A stretch of 64,000 nt of DNA from Deltaproteobacteria bacterium (GTDB lineage: Bacteria; Bdellovibrionota; JACOXK01). Under the pieces are notes generated by a model. That model was not told where the DNA came from and did not search any database. It saw only the letters and a list, made by a program, of their open reading frames with translations. This document shows positions 1 to 9,204 of the stretch, piece by piece. A program made the position numbers and the translations under genes. The stretch is taken from positions 1 through 64,000 of the forward strand of contig JACPKQ010000003.1 of assembly GCA_016186995.1 (NCBI GenBank), read 5' to 3'. Within the stretch, counting starts at the first letter, position 1. Every line of letters starts with the position of its first letter.

Positions 1-525
1 GAATGGAAGAAGGGTGAAAAAGAAGATGGGAGTGATTGTGAAGCTTTTCAAATAGCGCCCCATTCTCATTGGAATTTACATTGTGTAATACTTGTTATTC
101 AAGAACATGAAAAATTAGTTTCTTCTACGGAAGGTATGAAGCATGCAGAGAAAACTTCGCCTTATTTTTTAAAGTGGAGTGAAGAAGCAGAAAAAGATTA
201 TTTAGAAATTAAAAAATTTGTTTTAGAAAAAGATTTCGAAATGCTCTCTAAAACGGTGGAAGCAAATTGCTTAAAAATGCATAAAACATGCTTAACTTCT
301 ATACCTCCAACCCTTTATTGGAGTGGAAAAACGCTTGAGATATTGGACAAAATTCGTGATTGGCAAAGAGGGGGATTAAGGGCTTTTTTTACAATTGATG
401 CAGGTCCTAATGTAGTTATTTTTTGTGAGGAATCTTCAAAAGACAGTCTTTTTGAGTTGGCTTCAAAACTCCCCTACGTGAGCCCTCTTTTGACAAAAAT
501 AGGCACGGGTCCCGTTTATTTTTAA
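1..525 (+). CDS. mvaD: Diphosphomevalonate decarboxylase, 5'-truncated by window edge
   Basis: Frame +1 is open from base 1; C-terminal motifs ...WQRGGLRAFFTIDAGPNVVIFCEE typical of MvaD; adjacent to other mevalonate genes. Confidence 0.88.
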   Translation, partial: EWKKGEKEDGSDCEAFQIAPHSHWNLHCVILVIQEHEKLVSSTEGMKHAEKTSPYFLKWSEEAEKDYLEIKKFVLEKDFEMLSKTVEANCLKMHKTCLTSIPPTLYWSGKTLEILDKIRDWQRGGLRAFFTIDAGPNVVIFCEESSKDSLFELASKLPYVSPLLTKIGTGPVYF

Positions 526-1469
526 GAAGAGGAATAAAAACCTCTTTCTGACCATTGTATTTTATATATTTCAAGTTTATTTCTTTTAAGAAAATCTTTT
601 AGTTTTTCTTCTTCTTTTTTTTTATAAAGTATCAGAAGAGAGTCTCCTCCTTGCGCGCCACTTCCTTTACAACCATAAACAAAGGGTAAACTTTGAATGG
701 ACTCAATAAGAGAATGATAAGAAGTAGAAACAAGTGAGGTGTGAAGTACTTGCTGGTATTGATTTATTACTTTTCCAAGGAGTTCTGGGTTTTCTCTTTC
801 CCAAGCGGAAATTCCGTTTAAAACAAGATTGTCTAGTCGTGAGAGGGTGGGGGCATACTTGTGAGGGAACCCCTTTTGGTAAAGCTCTTTAAGCTGCTCA
901 TGAGTTTTTACTTTTTCGCCGGTAAAAGCAAGAAGGAAACTAGATGATTCATCTCTCCAGAGAGGAACACTTTTTGTTTTAAGAGGTTCATTTTTAATAA
1001 CTGTTATACCTCCGATGAGTTGAGCCATAACATCGCATCCTGAAGGCTTATAAATATGTGTAGGATTGTAATGCCAATATTCTTTTAAAATATCTTCTTG
1101 TGAAGAAAGTTTTTTTTTCTTAAGGTCACGCACCGCATTGAGACTTAAAAGAAATTGAGCGCTAGAAGACCCTACTCCGATAGGAGTTTTGTAAGGATCC
1201 ATCCATTGTAATGTGTATTCAGAAAGGAGCTCTTGATTGTTGAGAAGAAGTTTTCCGGCAGGAGAATCTTTATGAAAAGGAATAAGAATTTTTATTTCAT
1301 GTTTTTTTTTTCTTAAGAGTTTTAATTCAAAGCGTGGAAGAAATGTACCAACGAGGGCAGAGGTCCCTTTGAGACATGCATATTCTCCAAGGATAAAAAC
1401 TTTTCCAGGACAACTATAGATTTTGTTTTCCACGTCGAATGTCGTCCAAGATTTTTTGTGCCATGCCAA
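522..1469 (-). CDS. GHMP-family kinase, probable mevalonate/phosphomevalonate kinase
   Basis: N-terminal CPGKVFILGEYACLKG, PIGVGSSSAQ ATP-binding motif, C-terminal GCKGSGAQGGDSLL; neighbours mvaD and mvaA. Confidence 0.8.
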   Translation of the reverse strand: MAWHKKSWTTFDVENKIYSCPGKVFILGEYACLKGTSALVGTFLPRFELKLLRKKKHEIKILIPFHKDSPAGKLLLNNQELLSEYTLQWMDPYKTPIGVGSSSAQFLLSLNAVRDLKKKKLSSQEDILKEYWHYNPTHIYKPSGCDVMAQLIGGITVIKNEPLKTKSVPLWRDESSSFLLAFTGEKVKTHEQLKELYQKGFPHKYAPTLSRLDNLVLNGISAWERENPELLGKVINQYQQVLHTSLVSTSYHSLIESIQSLPFVYGCKGSGAQGGDSLLILYKKKEEEKLKDFLKRNKLEIYKIQWSERGFYSSS

Positions 1470-2676
1470 TTGTTTTATGTTTGTGTTTTTGAAGCTCAGT
1501 TTGAACCATAGGAAGCTCCTGTTTTGTGGCCCCAGCTGCTAGAGCCAAATTGCTCGCATGTAATTTCATATGCCCGTGAGATATTCCTTCTTGGCATAGG
1601 GCTCGTAAAGCGGCAAAGTTTTGAGCTAATCCTACTGAAGCGCATATGCGTGCTAATTCATGAGCTTCTCGAATACCCATAATGCGAAGGGCTAGTTTTG
1701 CTGTAGGGTGTATTTGAGTCACACCCCCTACAATACCAAGTTGAAGTGGTACTTGAAGTGTGCCTTGCAACTCTTTATTTTTATAGACCCAACTTGAAAG
1801 AGATTGGTAGTGACCTTTAAGTGACGCATAGGCATGGGCACCTGCTTCAACAGCGCGCCAATCATTTCCAGTTGCTATCAGTACAGCATCAATTCCATTC
1901 ATAATACCTTTATTATGAGTGGTTCCACGATAAGGGTCGAGGTTGGCAAACAGGGTTGCTTCTTCAATGTGGAGGGCAAGTGACTCATCTAAATTTTGTA
2001 TTGTACAACGTGCCTCTACAAGTCTACTGTCAGTAAGATTTGAGAGAATGCATAATCCTCCTTGACTCCCAGTGACTTCTTCTAAAAGAGGTTTGAGGAA
2101 TTCACATATTTGATTGATGGTGTTTGCACCCATAGCATCACACGTATCACACAGAATGTGGAGAACCCCCATCCATTTTTGATCAGGTCTTTTGAGTTTT
2201 CTTATCTTTATATCTTGAACGCCTCCCCCTCTTTCTGTAAGACGAGGAACGAGTTGATTAGCTTGATTGATAAGAGTTCCTTTGTTGTTTAAAATATCTT
2301 TTTCAAATTTTTCAATTTCAAAAACAATAGGAAACTGGATTTGTCCAACACTTAAAGATCCTAAGATTTGTGTATGGAAGCCCCCATTTTTTTGAATCAA
2401 TTTTGCAGCTTTTGAAACAGCTGCCACAACAGAGGTTTCTTCAATAGCCATGGGCACAAGAACGTTTTTTCCATCTATTTTAAAGTGGGGAGCTATGGCT
2501 AAAGGAAGAGAATAAAACCCAATAACATTTTCAACAAACTGTTCTGCAAGGTGAGGGTCCAGTATTTCTGTAAGAGTTTTAAGATCAGCTTGGGAAAGGC
2601 CGCAGAAGTCTTTTAAGATTTCATGGCGTTCTTTAAATGTAAGTCTAGAAAATCCTTCAAAAGGGCTTTCTTTCAT
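1414..2676 (-). CDS. mvaA: Hydroxymethylglutaryl-CoA reductase (class II-like)
   Basis: 420 aa with ERGGGVQDI, DTCDAMGANTINQI, NKGIMNGIDAV, GGVTQIHPTAKLAL motifs. Confidence 0.93.
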   Translation of the reverse strand: MKESPFEGFSRLTFKERHEILKDFCGLSQADLKTLTEILDPHLAEQFVENVIGFYSLPLAIAPHFKIDGKNVLVPMAIEETSVVAAVSKAAKLIQKNGGFHTQILGSLSVGQIQFPIVFEIEKFEKDILNNKGTLINQANQLVPRLTERGGGVQDIKIRKLKRPDQKWMGVLHILCDTCDAMGANTINQICEFLKPLLEEVTGSQGGLCILSNLTDSRLVEARCTIQNLDESLALHIEEATLFANLDPYRGTTHNKGIMNGIDAVLIATGNDWRAVEAGAHAYASLKGHYQSLSSWVYKNKELQGTLQVPLQLGIVGGVTQIHPTAKLALRIMGIREAHELARICASVGLAQNFAALRALCQEGISHGHMKLHASNLALAAGATKQELPMVQTELQKHKHKTIGMAQKILDDIRRGKQNL

Positions 2677-2752
2677 GCTAATCTCCTCAAGTTAAGTAAC
2701 TTGTTGATTTTTAAGTTGTTATTTGGCATAGCATGGAGAGGAATTGAAGTAA

Positions 2753-4357
2753 ATGAGTATCTTTACATCTCAAATTAAAACAAGTGCTTCAGATTTTAAA
2801 GAGAATCAAAAGTACTATTATTCCCTTCTTCAAGATTTTTGTCAGAAAGAAGCTGAAGTTGAAAAAGGGAGCGACGAAGCACGACGCATCCACGAAACGC
2901 GAGGCAAAGTTTTTGTTCGAGGGCGAATTGAACTTCTTTTGGATTCAGGCTCTTCTTTTTTAGAGATCTCAAAATTAGCTGCTTATGGAATGTATGATAA
3001 TTTAGCACCTTGTGCTGGACTTGTTGCTGGTGTTGGAAAAATTCATGCTCGAGATGTTATGATTGTTGCAAATGATGCTACTGTGAAGGCGGGAACTTAT
3101 TTTCCAATGACAATTAAAAAACATCTTCGTGCTCAGGAAATTGCAGAGCAAAATCATCTACCCTGTATTTATTTGGTGGATTCAGGGGGTGCTTATTTAC
3201 CACTTCAGGCAGAGGTTTTTCCTGATAAAGAACATTTTGGAAGAATTTTTTATAATCAAGCCCAGATGTCTGCAAAAGGAATTGCGCAACTTGCCGTTGT
3301 GATGGGTTCTTGTACAGCAGGTGGAGCTTATGTTCCTGCCATGTGTGATGAGTCTATCATTGTAAAAGGTCATGGTACGATTTTTTTGGGAGGCCCTCCT
3401 CTTGTTCAAGCAGCCACAGGTGAAGAGGTAACAGCCCAAGAATTGGGAGGCGCAGATCTTCATTGTAAAAAGTCAGGTGTTACAGATCATTTTGCAGAAG
3501 ATGATAAAGAAGCATTAAGAATGACTAGAGACATTGTAAGACGTCTTAATAACCATCACCGAGCGCATTTACAAAAATATGCTGTTGAAGATCCTATTTA
3601 TGATCCGGATGAAATGTTGGGGATTGTTCCAACAACTCTTAAAAAACCCTTTGATATGAGGGAGATTATCGTTCGTATTGTGGATGGAAGCCGTTTTGAA
3701 GAGTTTAAGCCCCTGTATGGAAAAACACTGACGTGTGGTTTTTCTTATTTAAATGGATATCCTGTAGGTATACTTGGAAACAATGGCATTTTATTTTCAG
3801 AAAGTTCTTTAAAAGCAACTCATTTTATTGAACTTTGTTGTCAGAGAAAGATTCCACTTATTTTCTTTCAAAATATACCTGGTTACATGGTGGGTAAACA
3901 TTACGAAGAGGGTGGTATTACAAAACATGGAGCCAAGATGGTGATGGCTGTAGCCAATGCCGAGGTTCCTAAATTTACCGTTGTTGTAGGTGGTTCTTAT
4001 GGTGGTGGTAATTATGGTATGTGTGGTCGGGCTTATAATCCAAGGTTTTTGTGGATGTGGCCCTCTGGGAAAATTGCTGTTATGGGTGGACAATCTGCAG
4101 GAACTGTTCTTGCAAGTGTTTATCAAGAAAAAATGAAAAGACGTGGAAAAGCTACTTCTTTAGAAGAGCTTGAAAATATTAAAAGACCTATTCAGAAAAA
4201 AATAGAAGATGAATCGAGTGCTTATTACAGTACAGCTCGTTTATGGGATGATGGTGTTTTAAATCCCCTTGATACGCGCAGATATTTAAGTATGGCACTG
4301 GAGGCTTCTCTCAATGCACCCATACCGGAGACAAAGTTTGGTGTATTCCGCATGTAA
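2753..4357 (+). CDS. Acyl-CoA carboxylase carboxyltransferase subunit, methylcrotonyl-CoA carboxylase beta-like
   Basis: 534 aa; [28 protein letters not shown] and [24 protein letters not shown] motifs; followed directly by an enoyl-CoA hydratase. Confidence 0.88.
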   Translation: MSIFTSQIKTSASDFKENQKYYYSLLQDFCQKEAEVEKGSDEARRIHETRGKVFVRGRIELLLDSGSSFLEISKLAAYGMYDNLAPCAGLVAGVGKIHARDVMIVANDATVKAGTYFPMTIKKHLRAQEIAEQNHLPCIYLVDSGGAYLPLQAEVFPDKEHFGRIFYNQAQMSAKGIAQLAVVMGSCTAGGAYVPAMCDESIIVKGHGTIFLGGPPLVQAATGEEVTAQELGGADLHCKKSGVTDHFAEDDKEALRMTRDIVRRLNNHHRAHLQKYAVEDPIYDPDEMLGIVPTTLKKPFDMREIIVRIVDGSRFEEFKPLYGKTLTCGFSYLNGYPVGILGNNGILFSESSLKATHFIELCCQRKIPLIFFQNIPGYMVGKHYEEGGITKHGAKMVMAVANAEVPKFTVVVGGSYGGGNYGMCGRAYNPRFLWMWPSGKIAVMGGQSAGTVLASVYQEKMKRRGKATSLEELENIKRPIQKKIEDESSAYYSTARLWDDGVLNPLDTRRYLSMALEASLNAPIPETKFGVFRM

Positions 4358-5137
4358 ATGCTTAAAGTAAATCATCAAAAAAATGTTTTAACGCTTACTT
4401 TAAATAGGCCAGAAGTTCGGAATGCTTTAAGTGAAGCGCTTGTTGAAGCTCTTATTAAAACATTAACAGAATATAAAAATCATAAAGATGTAAGAGCAGT
4501 TATTTTACAGGGTGCAGGACAAAGTTTTTGTAGTGGTGGAGATATTGCATGGCTGAAAGAAATTGGTCAAAGCACATTTCAAAAAAATAAAGAATCTGCA
4601 CAACTCTTAGAATCTCTTTTTCACCTTATCAATCATTATCCAAAACCTGTTTTAGGAATTGTCCATGGTGTTGCTATGGGGGGTGGTTTTGGGCTTATCT
4701 CTGTGTGTGATTATGTGTTAGCAGAGCACCACACACAATTAAGTTTAAGTGAGCTTAAAATAGGTATTGTTCCTTCTGTTATTATGCCCTACGTTATTTC
4801 AAAAATTGGAGAATCTTGGGTCAGAGCGCTGATGCTTACAGGACGAAAATTAAGCGCCTTAGAGGCTTTAAAGATAGGGCTGATCCATGATACTTTTCAA
4901 ACTCTCCAAGAAAAAGAAGAGAAAAAAAATGAAATCATGCGTGGTTTTTTAAGTTCAGGCCCTCAGGCTATTATACAGGCAAAAAAGTTACTTCATGATC
5001 TTAAGTTTTTACCTCACGATAAAATAAGAGAACATGTTATTCACATTTTGGCTGAAGTCAGAGCCAGTGGTGAGGGGCAAGAAGGTCTTTCCGCTTTTCT
5101 TCAAAAAAGATACCCTCGTTGGATCGAAGAGCTTTAA
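4358..5137 (+). CDS. Enoyl-CoA hydratase/isomerase family, methylglutaconyl-CoA hydratase-like
   Basis: Crotonase motifs (GAGQSFCSGGDIAWL, GVAMGGGFGL); ATG abuts upstream TAA. Confidence 0.85.
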   Translation: MLKVNHQKNVLTLTLNRPEVRNALSEALVEALIKTLTEYKNHKDVRAVILQGAGQSFCSGGDIAWLKEIGQSTFQKNKESAQLLESLFHLINHYPKPVLGIVHGVAMGGGFGLISVCDYVLAEHHTQLSLSELKIGIVPSVIMPYVISKIGESWVRALMLTGRKLSALEALKIGLIHDTFQTLQEKEEKKNEIMRGFLSSGPQAIIQAKKLLHDLKFLPHDKIREHVIHILAEVRASGEGQEGLSAFLQKRYPRWIEEL

Positions 5138-5285
5138 GGTTCTTGAAATGGCCCTCATGAACAACCTTGGTTCTGGGATTCTCTCATGGATATGTAGATT
5201 GAAAATTTCTTGACGCTTTTTTGCTCGAGGCGTAATTAAAAAAGTGTAAGTTCTGAAGCACTACCTTTTCAAAAGGAGAGAGTCC

Positions 5286-7094
5286 GTGTCACAAAAACAA
5301 AAAATAATTAATAATTTTAGTGTGCGTATTGCAACTGCTAATGGAACGGGGAGCCAATCTGCTAATAACACCCTTTTTAAAGCGCTTTTTAGAATGGGTG
5401 TGTGTGCAAGTGCTAAAAATTTATTTCCTTCAAATATTAAAGGACTTCCTACGTGGTATCAGATTAGAACAAGTCAAAAAGGTTACACTGCCATGAATCG
5501 CGGTGCTGAAGTCAATGTTCTTGTGAATAAAGATACTTATAAAAAAGATTATGAAGAATCAAAAGAAAACTCAGTTGTCATTTATGACAGTAATATTATG
5601 TCAGAGTCTGATTTTCACAGGGATGATATTACCCATTATCCACTTCCTCTTACAAAACTTGCTTCAACACACTTTGAAAAGCCAAGACTCCGAGTTCTTT
5701 TAAAAAATATTATTTATTTAGGAGCTATTTGTGAACTTTTTAAATTAGATCAAGAAGTAACAGAACAAGTTATTAAAGATTCTTTCTCTCATAAACCTAA
5801 AGTTGTCGAATCTAACTTAAGTGCTCTACGAATAGGGGTTGATTATGTTAAACAGAACATCATAAAAAAAGATCCTTATTATTATGAGAAAGAAAATGAT
5901 AGTAAGAATAAAAATAAAATTGTGATTGAAGGAAATGCAGCTTGCGCTTTGGGAAGTGTATATGGTGGATGTACGGTCGTGGGTTGGTATCCTATTACTC
6001 CTTCTAGTTCTTTAGCAGAAAGTTTTATTAGTTATTGTGAGAAGTATCGTGTGAGTCAAGATGGAGAACATAGATATGCCATTGTTCAAGCTGAGGATGA
6101 GATGGCTTCTTTGGGAATTGTAGTAGGGGCAGGATGGGCCGGGGCTCGCGCTATGACAGCAACTTCAGGGCCTGGTATTGCTCTTATGACAGAAATAACT
6201 GGGCTTGCTTATTATGCTGAGGTTCCTGTTGTTATTTTTGATGTTCAAAGGGTGGGTCCTTCAACCGGGTTACCTACACGAACGCAACAATCTGATCTTA
6301 CGATGATTGCAAACTTGGGACACGGAGATACAAAGCAAATCATGCTTTTCCCAAAGTGCCCTAAAGAGTGTTTTGAGTTATCAGCTCAAGCTTTTGATAT
6401 AGCTGAAGAGCTTCAAACACCTGTTTTCGTGATCAGTGATTTAGATTTAGGAATGAACCAATGGCCTAGTGATGACTTTGATTATCCTCTCCACCCATAC
6501 AACCGAGGTAAGGTTCTTCGAAAAGAAGATTTAGCTGAAATGGACACCTTTCGCCGTTATTTTTCAGGGGATGAAAGTCATGGTATTCCAAGTCGAACTC
6601 TCCCAGGAACAGACCATCCGTTAGCTTCTTATTTTACTCGTGGTTCTGGACATGACGAAGATGCACGTTATACAGAAGATCCAGATGCTTATCGTAGGAA
6701 CATGATGAGACTTCTTAAAAAATTTCAAGAGGCTTATCGTGTGCTTCCAAAACCTGTGATTGAAGGAAATAAAAAAGCGAAAATAGGTATTATTGGGGTG
6801 GGAAGCACATATGATGCTATTCGAGAAGCGCGGGATTACTTGAGCGAAGCTGGAATTAAAACAAAGTATTTAAGACCTAAATCTTTTCCTTTTCATCCTG
6901 AAGTAAAGGAGTTTATTGATTCTTGTGATAAAGTTTTAGTGGTTGATCTCAATCGTGATGCACAACTTAAAGAATTGATTCAAGTGAATATTCCTAACTC
7001 AGAACCTAAATTAAGATCGTTTGCTTATTCTGATGGAATGCCACTTTCGGCACTTTATTTAACTCGAAAAGCAAAGGAGTTGCTCAATGTCTAA
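5286..7094 (+). CDS. korA: 2-oxoacid:ferredoxin oxidoreductase, fused gamma/alpha subunit
   Basis: GTG start; N-terminal gamma domain then GWYPITPSSSLAE, QAEDEMASLG, TATSGPGIALMTE. Confidence 0.9.
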   Translation: MSQKQKIINNFSVRIATANGTGSQSANNTLFKALFRMGVCASAKNLFPSNIKGLPTWYQIRTSQKGYTAMNRGAEVNVLVNKDTYKKDYEESKENSVVIYDSNIMSESDFHRDDITHYPLPLTKLASTHFEKPRLRVLLKNIIYLGAICELFKLDQEVTEQVIKDSFSHKPKVVESNLSALRIGVDYVKQNIIKKDPYYYEKENDSKNKNKIVIEGNAACALGSVYGGCTVVGWYPITPSSSLAESFISYCEKYRVSQDGEHRYAIVQAEDEMASLGIVVGAGWAGARAMTATSGPGIALMTEITGLAYYAEVPVVIFDVQRVGPSTGLPTRTQQSDLTMIANLGHGDTKQIMLFPKCPKECFELSAQAFDIAEELQTPVFVISDLDLGMNQWPSDDFDYPLHPYNRGKVLRKEDLAEMDTFRRYFSGDESHGIPSRTLPGTDHPLASYFTRGSGHDEDARYTEDPDAYRRNMMRLLKKFQEAYRVLPKPVIEGNKKAKIGIIGVGSTYDAIREARDYLSEAGIKTKYLRPKSFPFHPEVKEFIDSCDKVLVVDLNRDAQLKELIQVNIPNSEPKLRSFAYSDGMPLSALYLTRKAKELLNV

Positions 7095-8133
7095 TACAGC
7101 TCAACCAGTCAAAACCGAAGAAACAAATCGAATAGGTCTTACTAAAAAAGATTATAAAGGGTTGCCTTCTACTATGTGTCCTGGTTGTGGGCATAATTCT
7201 ATTTCTGAAGGGATCCTTACTGCTTTTTATGAATTAGGTGTTTCTCCTTATCAGGTTGCTAAGATGAGTGGGATCGGATGTTCGAGTAAAACTCCAGCTT
7301 ATTTTTTGCACTCTTCTCATGGTTTTAATGCTGTTCATGGAAGAATGCCTTCGGTTGCAACGGGGGCGGCTTTGGCAAATCGAAATCTGATTGTTTTAGG
7401 GGTGAGTGGTGATGGAGACTCAGCAAGTATTGGAATAGGGCAGATGATTCATTCCATGAGAAGAAATACAAAGATGATTTATATTGTTGAAAATAACGGG
7501 ACTTATGGTCTTACAAAAGGTCAGTTTTCAGCAACAGCAGATGTAGGATCTACAGATCACTATGGACTTCCAAACGATCAATCAGCTCTTGACCTTCCTA
7601 TGCTTGCTATTATTTCAGGTTGTAAATTTGTTGCGCGTGGGTTTTCTGGAGATAGAAAGCAAATGTTAGCACTTCTTAAAGCGGCTATTCACCATGATGG
7701 CTTAGCTTTCTTAGATATTATGAGCCCGTGCGTTACTTTTAATGACCATCCTGGAAGTACAAAAAGTTATGAATATGTAAAAGCTCATGATGAAAAACTT
7801 CATGAAATTGATTTTATTGAAGAAAAAACAGAGATTAACGTTGAGTTTGAAGAAGGAACTTATCGGGATGTTTCCCTTCATGATGGAAGTATTATGCGAC
7901 TTAAAAAACTTGATAGAGATTATGATCCTTCTAGTAAGTTACAAGCTTTAGGAGTTCTTCAAGAAGCTTTTGATAAGAAAGAAGTTGTAACAGGGCTTAT
8001 TTATTATGATAAAAACTCAGTTGATCAGGCAGAAGCACTTAAACTACCTCAAGTGCCTCTTCATGAGTATGGGGCTAAAGAGTTGCGACCTTCTAAAGAG
8101 GCGTTGACAGAGTTTTTAAAATCTTTTAAATAG
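7087..8133 (+). CDS. korB: 2-oxoacid:ferredoxin oxidoreductase beta subunit
   Basis: MCPGCGHNSI, GIGCSSKTPAY, GVSGDGDSASIG TPP-binding motifs; overlaps korA. Confidence 0.92.
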   Translation: MSNTAQPVKTEETNRIGLTKKDYKGLPSTMCPGCGHNSISEGILTAFYELGVSPYQVAKMSGIGCSSKTPAYFLHSSHGFNAVHGRMPSVATGAALANRNLIVLGVSGDGDSASIGIGQMIHSMRRNTKMIYIVENNGTYGLTKGQFSATADVGSTDHYGLPNDQSALDLPMLAIISGCKFVARGFSGDRKQMLALLKAAIHHDGLAFLDIMSPCVTFNDHPGSTKSYEYVKAHDEKLHEIDFIEEKTEINVEFEEGTYRDVSLHDGSIMRLKKLDRDYDPSSKLQALGVLQEAFDKKEVVTGLIYYDKNSVDQAEALKLPQVPLHEYGAKELRPSKEALTEFLKSFK

Positions 8134-8152
8134 GGTTTAAAAACGTAAACCC
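8133..8152 (+). terminator. Hairpin with T-rich tail after korB
   Basis: GGGTTTAAAAACGTAAACCCttt, 7-bp stem. Confidence 0.5.
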
Positions 8153-8267
8153 TTTACTTCAATAGTGTTACCTTTTCCTGAATGAGTCTCCTTAAAAGCT
8201 TACTTCAGTTTTAAAAAGAAAAAGACGATATTGGATGTGTTAGGAAAAAATGGATGGAGGTCCAAAT

Positions 8268-8531
8268 ATGCAAGAAGCGAAATTATATGTCGGAAATCTG
8301 AGTTATTCTGTAACGCAAGAACAATTACAAGAATTGTTTGCACAACATGGTACAGTGGTAGAAGCAACTGTTATCGAAAGCAAAGGTTTTGGGTTTGTAA
8401 AATTTGACACACCTGAAGCAGCAGAAAAAGCAAAAGAAGCTTTGAATGGTCAAGAATTTCAAGGCAGAGCTTTGAGAATCGATAATGCTCGCCCACCTAA
8501 GCAAAGAGAGCAATCAGGAAGAAGATGGTAG
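8268..8531 (+). CDS. RRM-domain RNA-binding protein
   Basis: KLYVGNLSYSVTQEQL (RNP2) and KGFGFVKF (RNP1); GGAGG Shine-Dalgarno before ATG 8268. Confidence 0.9.
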   Translation: MQEAKLYVGNLSYSVTQEQLQELFAQHGTVVEATVIESKGFGFVKFDTPEAAEKAKEALNGQEFQGRALRIDNARPPKQREQSGRRW

Positions 8532-8546
8532 TTTGAACGATACTCT

Positions 8547-8567
8547 GGGAGGGTGTTACACCCTCCC
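8547..8567. terminator. Likely bidirectional hairpin terminator between convergent genes
   Basis: GGGAGGGTG TTA CACCCTCCC, perfect 9-bp stem, T-run at 8575-8581. Confidence 0.6.
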
Positions 8568-9169
8568 TAGAAAAGTTTTTTGGGAAGAAATCGGCCTGTG
8601 GTTTTCATGTATTCCTCATACCGAAATTTATATCGAGATAAGAGAAACTGTTCTTCAAAGTGAGCTTCTAAAAGAACCCCAAGTCCACAGCATAAGGAAA
8701 GAAAGAGACTTACAATATTAGGAAGAATGAGAAGAGAGCCTAAAAGCATCAAAAAAACCCCTGTATAAATAGGGTGTCTGATATGCTTATAAAGTCCTTT
8801 CATAACTAAAGGCCCAGGTTCTTCGTTATCAATACCAATACGCCAAGAGTCCCCAAGGCTTATGATGGAAGTGACAAATAAAATGAGCCCTGCATAAAGA
8901 GCCACATAACCTATGGGGTCAAAAATAAAAAAAGCAGAATAAATAGACGGAAATAAATCTAAAATAAAAGTAGGAGCTAATGAATAAAGAAAAAGCTGGA
9001 GCCACCACAAACAAAAGCATATCTCATAAAAAACTTCATTTTTTCTTTGAAAGGAGTCAGGTTTTGTTTGAATAAGAGGGCTGTGATGAATTTTTTCTCT
9101 AACGCGAATCAAATTACCTATAAATCCTAAGGCAAGAACAAGTACAAATATTAAAAGTCCTAGTTCCAT
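8567..9169 (-). CDS. ICMT/PEMT-like membrane methyltransferase
   Basis: GLYKHIRHPIYTGVFLMLLG and C-terminal EEQFLLSRYKFRYEEYMKTTGRFLP typical of isoprenylcysteine methyltransferase family. Confidence 0.8.
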   Translation of the reverse strand: MELGLLIFVLVLALGFIGNLIRVREKIHHSPLIQTKPDSFQRKNEVFYEICFCLWWLQLFLYSLAPTFILDLFPSIYSAFFIFDPIGYVALYAGLILFVTSIISLGDSWRIGIDNEEPGPLVMKGLYKHIRHPIYTGVFLMLLGSLLILPNIVSLFLSLCCGLGVLLEAHFEEQFLLSRYKFRYEEYMKTTGRFLPKKLF

Positions 9170-9204
9170 TTGATGAGTCTCGGTTATGAATACGTGGTTG
9201 TCAA

